DNA from: Spongilla lacustris | Lineage: Eukaryota > Porifera > Demospongiae > Spongillida > Spongillidae | Direction of reading: 5' to 3' | NCBI GenBank assembly: GCA_949361645.1 | Contig: OX442415.1 | Span: forward strand, 27,750,847 to 27,814,846 | DNA length: 64,000 bases | Part shown: positions 46,466 to 57,263 of the stretch, in pieces | Layout of the letters: each line of letters starts with the position of its first letter | Numbering within the stretch: position 1 is the stretch's first letter | Program-made: the position numbers and the translations under genes | The notes under the pieces: generated by a model | Seen by the model: only the letters and a program-made list of their open reading frames with translations | What the model was told of the DNA's origin: nothing | Database searches by the model: none

Positions 46466-49400
46466 TCTGGTGACCTTTTCTGTAGTCCAATCAAGAGTGA
46501 CTGCCATATATGGATCACAGTTCCCTCTGGTGTGCGAGGGTGTAGCAGGTGGACAATGGTATGGACCAAATGGAGTCCTGTACCCAGCAGCATTCCCTAT
46601 AACCACTCCTGGAGGTTATGGTCAACTAAATAGACCAGAAGGAGTAGAGTTGTATCGAGGAACTCCTGATGACTTCCCATCTGGTGTTCAGTGTTGTACC
46701 AATACCTCCTTCACACTCTGTGTTGGAATGTACAATGATCTCACACTAGCATCTTCAGTAAACCTAACTGCAACAGACACTACTAATTATGGTCTCTCTG
46801 TAGCAGCCACATGTAAGTACAGAGGATAGTACTCAGTTCGCATATATATGTATTTTACAGAAGTGTTGACTTTCCCATAGATGGTCCTAACATCACAGGA
46901 GGTGTCCAGTTTCAGCTGTTGACACCTACAAATGTTGATCCACCAGTGTTCCAGTTGACCTGCACCAGCACTAAATTTAGTTCTCCTCCTACAACTGTGC
47001 AATGGACCTTTGATGGAAGTCCAGTCAATGTTGGTAATAATCAAATAGTCACAGGTGGACCCACATCTACTTACAACAACACCCTGACTGTGACTGGGAG
47101 ATCACCTGGGATGTACACATGCAATGTCACCACTACTCGCTCACCAGTGTGTGGAGTTACAGGATTTACTCTTAATCCAAGATCCACTGCTTCATCCCTC
47201 ACTGTACCAGGTAAGTACATAAGTACTTCTACACAGCTCCTCCTGACCTACCCACTGGTGTCACTGCTGTGCAGTCTGGTCCCACATCTGTCAGTGTCTC
47301 TTGGACTGCACCAACCTCAGGTGGTCCAGTGAGCAGATATGATATCTACTATGTGGCTAATGGAGTCCCAAGTACATATGGTGGTTCAACCACTTCAACC
47401 TCTTACATGTATGTCCTAACCAACCTTCAAGTTGGGGTTCAGTACATCATCTCTGTCATAGCTGTGGGGACCTATCTGCCATCACAGAGTGCAGCTGCAA
47501 CTTTAACATTAATAGTAAACCTATCCCCCATCAGTTCCAGCCAAGGTTAGAGACCCCTTTCTTCATAATACTAAATTTGTAAAACTCGTTGTATACCATA
47601 TGTCAGGTACCACTATAACAGGTACCTCGGTGAATAGTATGACTGGTACTCTAGTACACAGTAAGACTGGTACCCCAGTATATATAATGGGTACCCTAGT
47701 ATATACTATGACTGGTACCCCAGTATATACCATGACTGGTACCTCAGACTCCAAATCTACCTCATATTCTGGAGGGGTGCTTGCAGTAGCTCTTATTGCT
47801 GAGTTTGTGGTGATTGCTATTGGCATTGCCATTGTGGGCATAGTGGTGGTATCTTTCAAAAGGAGATGGAAAGTGGGAACGTTTATGTGCATATGGATGT
47901 TAAGCATATGCATATGTGAGCATATGTGTGCCAAATTTGAGTCAATCCACATATCTTGCTTAGTGGTGCGATTTCTATGAAGCAATGTGAGGCATACATT
48001 ACAATAAGAAACAGTGGTCAAAATTTTTCATCCACGGAATTAAACGATGTTCCACCTTCTGATAACTGGTAAGCACATATGCCTGCCATACATTGTATCT
48101 AAGCCAAGGCACCCATCTTACTCAGTGTTGTGATTTCCATGACACCACATGCATCTTGTGTTGATTTGAAAACTTGTGGACAAATTTCAGGCAGTGAATC
48201 AAATGGTGTTCTTTATGATAAATGGTATTTAAAATATAACCATTCATGCCTGTATCCCATTTGAGCCAATGCATTTATCTTACACAGCGGTGGGACTTCC
48301 ATTAAACCATGTGGGTCATATGTTGAAATGAAAACTGATAGATGGGATTCAACCACTGGATCAAAGGGAATACCATCTGACAACTGGTATTTGTAATCTA
48401 ACCACTTACATCTGACATATCATGTTTTTTTACTTAGTGGTACAACTTCAATGACACCATGTGGATCATATGTTGAAATGAAAAGCAATGGACAGGTCTT
48501 CTATAGTAATTTTCCAACCACTGGATCAAAAGGCATTCCATCAGAGATCTGGTATATGTGTACTTAAAGTGTAACCACATATGCCTGAGCTGATGCATTT
48601 ATATATCTTATACTCAGTGGTACAATTTCCATGATGCCATGTGGGTCATACGTTGAAATGAAAACTGGCAGACGTGATTCGACCACTGCATCAAAAGATA
48701 ACCCACCTGAGATCTGGTAGTGAAAGTCTAACCATGCCATATTAGTGCTAATGTGTATATCATATATATCATACTCAGTGGTGCAATTTCTATGAAGCCA
48801 TGTGGGTCATATGTTGAAATGAAAAGTATAAGACGGGATTCAATGACTGAGATCTGGTATTTTTACGAAGTCTTCTGTCATATATGAATTAATACATGTA
48901 TTTTTAAATCTGGAAGTGGTGCAGTTCCCAAGAAACCCAGTGGCTTGTGCATTGAAATGAAAGCTGGTAGGCGAGATTCTGCCACTACAACATCAAAAGA
49001 CATTCCTTCTGACATCAGGGGTTCAAAGTACATGTCCAATACATGTACCTACCATATTTGAGCCAATGAATTTATATTACTCAGTGGTGCAATTTCTATG
49101 AAGCCATATGGGTCATATGTTGAAATGAAAACTATAAGAAAAGATTCGATGACTGAGAGCTGGTATTTTTTTTAAATCTTCTGTCATGTTTGAATTAATA
49201 CATGTATCTTTTAATCAGTGGTGCAATTCCCAAGAAACCAAGTGGTTTGTGTGTCGAAATGAAAACTGGTAGACGTGATTCGACCACTACATCAAAAGAC
49301 GTTCCTTCTGACATCAGGTATTCAAAGCACATGTATAACACATATATACCTACCATATCTGAGACAATGAATTTATCTTACACAGTGGTGCGATTTCTAT

Positions 49401-49506
49401 GAAGCCATGTGGGTCTTACGTTGAAATGAAAACTAGAGGGCAGGCCTGTTGTGAAGTGGAAGAACCTGCACACCATGAGATAAGAACTAATGGAAAGAAC
49501 TACTAA
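46466..49506 (+). CDS. Ig/FN3 single-pass receptor with a tandem-exon docking tail
   Basis: Extracellular exons: A 46466?-46812 (Ig-like, VTAIYGSQFPLVCEG), B 46881-47210 (Ig: LTCTSTKFS...VQWTFDG...GMYTCNVT), C 47237-47545 (FN3: PPDLPTGVTAV...VSWTAPTSGGPVSRYDIYY), D 47607-47872 or 47880 (Thr-rich stalk of TGTPVYTM-type repeats, then TM GGVLAVALIAEFVVIAIGIA.., then basic KRRWK). Introns A-B, B-C and C-D are all phase 1 with canonical sites. The cytoplasmic part is ten mini-exons: 47964-48068, 48126-48224, 48288-48386, 48438-48551, 48618-48716, 48779-48856, 48917-49018, 49085-49162, 49219-49317, 49386-49506 (TAA). Each begins at codon position 3 and encodes a GAISMKPCGSYVEMK-like module. The D donor that fits phase 2 (AAC/GTTTAT) is weak, so that junction is uncertain. 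The signal peptide and first exons are not found. It probably transduces extracellular contact to SH2-domain proteins; ligand unknown. Confidence 0.75.
47964..49506 (+). repeat. Array of ten duplicated mini-exons (YVEM cassettes)
   Basis: Lengths of the nine internal exons are 105, 99, 99, 114, 99, 78, 102, 78 and 99 nt, all multiples of 3, and all have the same phase. Tyr motifs: exon 1 YITI; 3, 4, 5, 6, 8 and 10 YVEM; exons 2, 7 and 9 have Cys in place of Tyr (CVDL, CIEM, CVEM). RRDS occurs in 5, 6, 7 and 9 (RWDS in 3, RKDS in 8). The donor of exon 7 reads CAG/GGGTTC, so it is probably dead or shifted. Exons 6 and 8, and 7 and 9, are closest pairs, indicating duplication of a two-exon unit. 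Confidence 0.75.
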
Positions 49507-52500
49507 GAAAGGATTGTTGAATACAAGTGAACCGTTGACTGGATACCGCATAAATATTGGGTGCATGACCTCACCCTCTTGCTAGCTCATGCAATGTAGT
49601 TTGTCATATATTCAAATAGATCCTCTTTATCAGTAAACTGGAATGCTTAGTTTTGCAATAGAAGCCTGCATGCTGATATCTGAAACCGATTTCAAGTCTG
49701 GATCATGAGTAGTTGTAACGAAGTATGGGTAGCGTGGTGTGTACATTGATTTGTGCATTGCGAACTAAGGGTAAAAATCCATTTAAGAACCACATTTACT
49801 TTCAGAAATCACAGCCCTCTCCACACACGGAATTTTAATATGATTTCTTTTGAAAACTATTCGTTTGTCTCCATCTGGTATTGTTGGTCCGTTTTGGACC
49901 CCTTAGGGATAAGGGGGGTCGGGTGTGTGTGACCTAATAAGAACCAATGGACTTAAGATGGCAAACGTACTTCAATTTAATTTAACGGCCTATGGTTAGA
50001 CATGATTCATAACATGACCTGTTTTTTTCTCGCTTACTAGCTCAACCAATCAGGGCCGTCGAGAGCTGGCACGGGCCCCAGGGCTATATAGCCCTTCCGG
50101 GCCCCAATTGCGGTAGATATAAAACACCATACAGGGGGAAAATATATCGCTTTCGTGTATTGGGTTATAAACTATTCATTTGTTGTTAGTGCATGTGGTG
50201 AAAATTAAAAACACATGTACTGCGTGCCGGTATGGTTATGTAACATTATTTATGTTACGCGCAATGCATGGATTTGCGCAACCCTGGGATCCATGGTTTG
50301 TGGTATAAACCATGGACTGGCCGCGCAATCCTGGGATTGCTTGTGCGCAAAGCATAAATCAGGACAATCCTGGGATTGCTCGTGCGCAAAGCATGCATAG
50401 ATCTGTAATATGCACATAATTATATTACGATGGGTAACGATTACATAATTAATAAAATGCACTTGCAGTATTATAAAAGCCCTATAGTGTACAAATACTT
50501 TTTTTTTCTCTACTGATGAGATACCGAGCACAGTAAACTGCGCCATGGTTCTGAACTCTGGAAAATGAGGTAAGGTTCATCACGTCTTGACGAGCAGTCC
50601 TTCGTTTCTCCATTGGTACTGTTGCTTGGCGAGCCTCCAATAATGCTACCAAATATGAAATACATTTCCCCTTCCTCATAATCACCAGTTTCAGTGGAAA
50701 CAAATCATTACACCAAGATTTCCATTGGCCTTGCATATATAAATTACTTACTTTCGTTCAATTTCATGCACATGTAGCCAATCAACCCAAGACTAATTTC
50801 CATTGATTAAAATGACAAACTACCATTTCCTCCATCTTCGCAGTACCTCTTTCCTCAAGTCATTCACTTTGAAAATAAGATATGCAACTCTTCTGGTGCA
50901 TAGTTCCAGGCCACCTCCTTGCCCCTCTCCTCTGAAGAGCTGGATTCAGAAAAATGGTCCATACCTATTCAATCATCAGGCGATCAACCTTGTAGCTAAA
51001 ATCACAACTTGAACATGCACTTGAGGCTACTATATAGGTTAGTGCTCTTCTCATAAATCCCGATGCTATATGATGAATTTTAGTGCCACTTGACTTTGCT
51101 GTAGATTATTGCATGCAGGCTGACAAACTGAATTTCTGCACCATATAGACCGTGCACGTGGAAGACATTCAAAGAATGCTGAAATCTATATATATTAAAA
51201 ACATACACACATACATGCACAGCTATGATGTGTATGAATCAATTTCCTTTATGAGTGTTGTTTTTTTTTTTTTGTAACCTACGTTATACATGACCTCGTT
51301 GTTGACATGGTTATAAAAATCTTCCACATACGCCACTTTCTTAACACGGCTAGCACAGTTGTGCCACTAGAATTCTGCACTGACAAATGACGACACATAC
51401 GTAGCAAATACTAGTCACATGTTTCTAACGCTGGCTGCTGACGAACAGAGCAAATCACAGAATCCAAGTGCACCCAAAACTTCAAACGGTCGGTTCAAGT
51501 CCCATGCATTTATAACTGACTGCGCAACTATCCAACAAATTTGCTCCCTGCTTTCATTTTTGACAAATACACCCATGCAATTTCATACTCAGCACTGGAT
51601 CGGAACTGATCGTTATGTTGATCGCGATCGTCGTTCCTAACTATGTCGGTGAAGGTGTTTATATGATGAAGCCTAAACATTTCAAAAAATTTGTCGTGTC
51701 ATTTGGTAGGGCGCAGTTCTTTTCTCTTACAACTCTTTCGTTTCTTTTCTGCCACCCGGACTTATGCTTGAACATTTTAGAACTGAAATGAATTTGGCGA
51801 AATTATGAATTAGTGATACATTCTATTCCGCACGGATCGCGCGAACGTACGCACATGCATGTATACAATTTTATTGCGCCTGCGCAATGATCAAAACAAA
51901 ACATCAATCACGCACACACACAAAAAAAAAAAGAGAGACCAGCCAGGCGGCCCGGGCCCCATGTTTAACAACGGGCCCCGGGGTCAGCAGCCCCCCGGGC
52001 CCCCCCCTCTCGGCGGCCCTGCAACCAATGATCGATACTTAGCTGTGGATGCAGATGCATGCGGATGTATACATACGCAAGCACACGCACACAACTACTA
52101 TTAACCTTCCAGCCATGTTTTCAATCAATGGGTTGTAACACATTGCAAGTTAGAAATATTGGTGGGAGGGGGTTACACATCATGCAGGTTTTAAGTGACA
52201 TATCTATATAGGAGCCTCCACAGTCTCCAAACTGGTAGGGGTAGTTTAAGTCTTGGCAAGCCAGGCTGCTTCTCCATGACATCCTTTAGGAAGGTAACAA
52301 GCATACTGGAGGTCACTCCCTTTGAAATAATCCATAGCTTCGAGTCTAATTGCTTCCTAGTGACATGTACATGACTTATATAACTTTTGGGACTTTAATG
52401 AACTGACTCAAGAAACTGGCAGGTAATGTATAAAAAGCCCTGGGACCCTAGAAGAGTGACAACCATGTGCTGCTCATCTATTACTAGGTCATCTGCAGTC

Positions 52501-52628
52501 AAGCATCCTTCTAAAGTATGGTTAAATATTTATTAGCACTCATCCCTCAGCCCTTAAATTTTTTGGCAAGCTCTGGATAACTGCAGAAAAGGCCAGCCAG
52601 CCTTCTGTATGTGGCCTTGAACCCTAAT
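49507..52628. other. Non-coding stretch
   Basis: No gene recognised. 50250-50400 has three copies of a ~30-bp unit (AATCCTGGGATTGCTCGTGCG). 51940-52015 is a GC-rich patch of GGGCCCC motifs, similar in kind to 50075-50105. Confidence 0.45.
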
Positions 52629-52760
52629 CAGGGGCGGATACAGGAATTTTTTAAGCGGGGGGGGGGGGGGGGGGGGGCACGATTAATAAAAGTTATAAGA
52701 AAGTGGGCGTGGATCCCCAGAAGGGAGCGCGGAAGCTTTTGATACTATCTAAGTATTAAA
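52629..52760. repeat. Repeat end (GGGGCGGAT..CAGGA) with poly-G
   Basis: AGGGGCGGATACAGGA precedes a 19-bp G run. The same start (GGGGCGGATGCAGGATTT) occurs at 25255 and 55198, also near G-rich runs: a dispersed element family. Confidence 0.5.
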
Positions 52761-54395
52761 GCATTAAAACTATGCTAGTTTTAGTGCTTTATTTATATGT
52801 ACAATTAAAAATTGCACTAAAAGAAAAGTATTTGCGCATGCACCGTGCGGTTAGATGAGCAAATAGTTTCGGGCCTAAAATTGTTGCGAAAATTCTGCCA
52901 TGTGCGTCGGACCTATCGCACATTGTGTATCATAATCATAATGCTTCATTTGAGTCATAAATAGCAAAATAGGGATATGAAATATTCATTTTGAGTCACT
53001 TTCCTTATGATATAAGGCGCCTGCCGAGGTTGGTTTCCGCAACAAAAAAATGCAAGAAAATCAACGATTGTATGTGCATGCAGGCTGCATGTAATCAGTC
53101 TGTATCAGTACATGTATATTATGTAAGCAATAAAGATTTGCGACACCCCCCAACCCGCATCCAATGAAGTACCCCGTGAGTACCTGCATGAATACCTCCA
53201 TGAACACTCCCATTATTAAAGATTAAGGATATGGCCCACACATCTTCCAATTATCAAATGGACTTTAGCTAATTGGAATTCCGACTTCACCAACTGCGAC
53301 ATGAAATACACCATATTATATACATCATCAAGAATCCTAGGGCTCAGCACTGCTACGTTATACGCTTTTATATCCTTTGATCTAGCTCAATAGTTACAAA
53401 TAAAGATGCACCCACTCACTTAATTAGCTTAGATGCATTAATTTTTTTATAATCTCAAATCATTAAATTTATTATGTGCTTTTCATTGCACGCGATCAGA
53501 AGTTAGAAGAAATTTTTTGAACATGGATATGGTGGCATCTGAGAGTGGGTAAGCAGGGAGGGAGGGAGGAGGAGTGATATTGGTGCCATGGATCACATAG
53601 CCTACGAAGGTGCTAGAACGCTGTTTAGAAGTAAGCGTCCAAAGCACGCTCACGTATCATTACCACAAAAACCGTAACCAGTAGGCCTAGGCCTAGTCAC
53701 GTGGATTATTTAATGAACACGTGCATGAAGGAAGTTTTTTTTTACATCCGTGAATTATAGTGTTTGACGGGAGAATTATAAACCTGGTCTAATAAGATTG
53801 TTAATGTAGGGGGAGAGAAAATTCTATATCTACGTATACGTATACGCTGGTGATCTTGATGAATTATTAAATAAATCTAACTTTTTTGTCCTGAACAATA
53901 TGATTCAAAAGTTTATACATAAAATACATAAAATACTCGCCATGAAGGAATTAGGCAGCAAAAAGGGCTATCTTATCAACATCTCATTAGTACCAGCTGC
54001 AATGCCACATAAGATAAACAACACAGCTGAGTAGCAACTATGGCTAAAACTTAGCTGAGAGTGCAGGCCAAGATGTGATGTGTACAAATTGAACAAAGCA
54101 ATCTGATGGTAATGATTGATTGAGCCAGGTTTAATATCTTCTGATCGGCTGTATAACTACGAAACTGGGTTTGGGTCCCGAGACAACCTTTCGTGTTAGG
54201 AACGTCCTACGATAATTAAAATTGTAGGCTTTTATTTCTTGACGTTCCTTTTCATACAAATAAGAAATTCATTACATAGCGCGCAATTATGCGCGTCTTA
54301 ATTAACTGTTGCCTGGCTACATGTGTACACAGTATCACGCAGCCGCAGAAATTGTGCAAACACGTACATCAGGCCAGGCACTTCTAATTCTGCAG
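52761..54395. other. Intergenic, nothing recognised
   Basis: No supportable gene or repeat. Confidence 0.45.
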
Positions 54396-54511
54396 AGGTG
54401 ACCAAGGCTCACCCGATACTACATTGTAACGATTACACCGAGTGTATGTTGAACACTCCTGTGCCGCCAGGTTTTAATCGCTATATCAATATCCTGGAGG
54501 AGAAAAAATAA
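54396..54511 (+). CDS. Possible terminal exon, unrecognised
   Basis: After a good acceptor (CTAATTCTGCAG) a 38-codon frame (EVTKAHPILHCNDYTECMLN..PPGFNRYINILEEKK) ends in TAA at 54511. The composition is protein-like and the stop directly follows a basic end. No family recognised and no partner exon found. Confidence 0.3.
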
Positions 54512-54689
54512 GTAAACCAAAAACTAGCGATTGGTGGGATGTATTGGTGGTGCAAAAAGCAAGGAAACAAGGTACAGTATGTTACGTATCCATTTGTACA
54601 TATTTAGGACTTTTTCCAATCACTTTCTAGATAGAGAAGTTTTTGATTTACTTGTTAAAATAGCCAGTAACGCCGCTCAATGCAAGCTG

Positions 54690-54770
54690 TTGTGGGTACA
54701 TCCTGGTCGATATCCGTACACTATCCGCCACAAAGGGACCGAAAAGCGATATAGATCGAAGCGGTAATTT
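54690..54770. repeat. Short repeat shared with 23722-23790
   Basis: ACATCCTGGTCGATATCCGT and ACCGAAAAGCGATATAGATC match the loop region of foldback copy A. Confidence 0.75.
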
Positions 54771-55005
54771 TCGATAGGGGTGCGGACTGCGGAATAATGC
54801 GATACCCCCCCCCCCCCCCCCCCCGGTATTAAAGATCGTGGATCAATCGTAACATGTAGCGCCTTTGTCAATATATGATCTCTGCTTCAATTCGCGCAAA
54901 GGCAAGACTGCTTCGCGCGCGCAAAGGCAAGACTGGTACACTACTTGCGTGGGTTCTCAGCATGCATACATGTACAGATAAAAGAGGAGATGCGGTTCAG
55001 TAAGT

Positions 55006-55715
55006 ATGCTCAATGCAATGCACCTTCCAGCTCCCCTCTCCTTCCAAATCCGTCACACGGCACTTACATGATAGATACGTCGCCATATGCGGTAGGAAGA
55101 CAGAATCACGCCACAAATCTCACGCGAAAGCAGGGTTGGATGCCGGAAACAGAACCACGCCGATTGATCTAACAAATCACACGCGATTGTGAAAGTAGGG
55201 GCGGATGCAGGATTTCGGTGAAGGGCCCGGGGTCCGACATGAATAATTGATTAGGGGGGGGGGGGGGGGGCGGAAGAGGACTACAATGTACACGCGATGT
55301 ATAACGATTAACGAGTACACGTAAGAGGCTATAGCTATAGGAATATACTACTTTCTTAATCACGCGCTCAAATGTGTTTGCGACACTTATCATGCAGCCA
55401 TGTCGCGGGACGCGTCAACGGTGTCATACTGCATTGCTTTTTTTTTTATTGAACTGCATGGTGACAGTGACGTGACAGGTGCAGAGCAAGCACAGAGGCT
55501 CAGCCCTAGTTAGACAAGTGCTAATTGCATTTTACAGCCGTAGGACCCATTATTGTAATGTATAATTGAATAATCCATTCTGCATTGTGCAAAACCATCT
55601 GTTGTCGTTGTCATGGCCACTACAATAGGATTACTTCACACCGGCTACCTCGCTTTAATTCTAATGCATGAGATAGTTTACTTAGTCTCCCTACAGGAAA
55701 CAGTCGACCAGGTCA
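55006..55715. repeat. Segmental duplication, copy 2
   Basis: Colinear with 25076-25440 plus 26015-26280. It lacks the foldback inserted in copy 1 but carries a private poly-G run (55254-55270). Confidence 0.8.
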
Positions 55716-55719
55716 GAAT

Positions 55720-56130
55720 TGCCTGTGTCTATTATATCACATGCAGGGGTAGCAGAGTAACAAAGAGTTTGAAGAGCACTGATGCCAGATGGCAGGATGG
55801 CAAAACATCATGTCGAGTACATGCATGTGTTCCCAAGCTGATGCAGGTCCCACTGCCAAATGGGAGAATTAAAGCCTGCCTTGCTTCAAGACCCCAGTTC
55901 CCATAGCTCTCCATAGCAAGAGGGATGCAGTTCCATCCAAGAGTATGACACTTGGCAAGTGGTCATTAGCCTGGTGCATGCTTCCTGTTCCTGGTGTGAG
56001 AGAAGACATCACTGTTAAGTTCAATGCAGCAGGAATGCCACCAGTCCAATTGTTCACTAAAACATCTGTGACACGACTGAGACCTAGAAAGACAGGTGCA
56101 AGAGCACTAGGCCTATACACAGCTTCACCA
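55720..56130 (-). pseudogene. Retroelement C-terminal tail (MESYGNWG type)
   Basis: Minus strand: SRVTDVLVNNWTGGIPAALN then LTVMSSLTPGTG (56080-55985), then in another frame LGWNCIPLAMESYGNWGLEARQA (about 55945-55880). These are the DVLV..W..G.PAALDLTV and ELGW.C.PL..ESYG.WG blocks of the same tail seen at 13074. Frameshifted and 5'-truncated. Confidence 0.7.
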
Positions 56131-56189
56131 AGGCTTTCCCTGTGGCAAAGGTCTACAAAATAAATCCTGCAGCTGATAATAATTATGGC

Positions 56190-56460
56190 AAGCCACCAGA
56201 GTTAGTATTGCAATGCACCAACCACCTGTAAGGATATGTATATATATATTCAGTATTGAAAGGTCAGAGGAAGAGGTCAGCACCTGCCCATCACCATGAA
56301 CACGATCCTTCTGAGCCCACAGAGGCACCACATGAGGTTTGGAAGGGGGGGGGGGGGGGGGGGGGGGAACAAGGGATTGGAGATACAATAATTATTCCTA
56401 TATTTAGCAACATAATTAATGCCGTTCCACAAACTGCTAAATGTAGGAATGGGGAGGGGA
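56190..56460 (-). pseudogene. Fragment of laccase exon/intron boundary plus MITE
   Basis: 56190-56238 matches 21507-21552 (GCCACCAGAGTTAGTA, then TGCAATG.ACCAACCACCTG, TAAGGATA), including the end of the signal peptide and the splice acceptor of the laccase gene. 56380-56455 then matches the foldback at 22600-22690, in the same order and orientation. The rest of the laccase is missing. Confidence 0.65.
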
Positions 56461-57263
56461 TTGATGTTATGTAAACTGCTCTCTCTAACCCGAGAAGTTA
56501 AAGTAATGGTTAAAATGTTTGACCATGTAAAGATCCAAATTACTGCTTATTGATACATGTACATGTATGTAGCTCAAACATCAACAAGGCTTTATAGAAC
56601 AGTGTGCTCTGTGAAAAGCCAGCCTTGGCCTTTTTTCACTCAACTGAAATTACTGATGGAATTAACGTACATGTAAAGTCGGTTGTTTTATCCAATTTAT
56701 TTTGATAAGAATATGTACATGTATGTATTATTGTTGTTAGGTCAAAATCCCTTGGGGAACAAAGCTTGCCAAGTGGGAACTGATGTTGTAAGGCCAAACG
56801 GGGGGGGGAGGGGGGGGGGGGGGCTCTGGCCACCTCATTATGCACACTGTTGGTTTGAAGTGCACAAACGTGATCTGGCCCCAACATAGTAGAACTCTAT
56901 TCAGGCTGAGGAGTACGTACATGTACTATCATCAGCCAGATCACGGCCAGCAGCATCAGCATTCTTTTACTTCTTTGACAAACCCTGGAGAATTTCCTTG
57001 CACACATCTGGTGAAGGATATATGCACTTCTTTGCTGCATGTTGGTTGCTGGGTTTATTGCTTTAGCCTCCCGGCTATAGAATCGTATAACACTTCTGGA
57101 CTACAGTGGTAAATATGTACACTGTAGGTACATACATGTACATTTATAATATCTACTATTTGGACTCCAATTATTCCAATAATGTAAAATGTTATTTTAT
57201 ACATGTACTTCATCAATGCTGTCATGGACTATATTTATTTGATGCATACGTGACTCCCCGCAG
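56461..57263. other. Non-coding, upstream of POC1 exon
   Basis: Probably POC1 intron. I found no WD40-encoding exon here. A 22-bp G run lies at 56801-56822. Confidence 0.45.

Noticed and set aside
46470..46829. First Ig exon starting with a Met at 46470
   Set aside because: That codon is GTG preceded by a likely acceptor (AAACAG at 46465), so it is an internal exon, not a start.
49507..57263. WD40 exons of POC1
   Set aside because: No GH...WD or SPDG-type blade could be found in any frame by eye.
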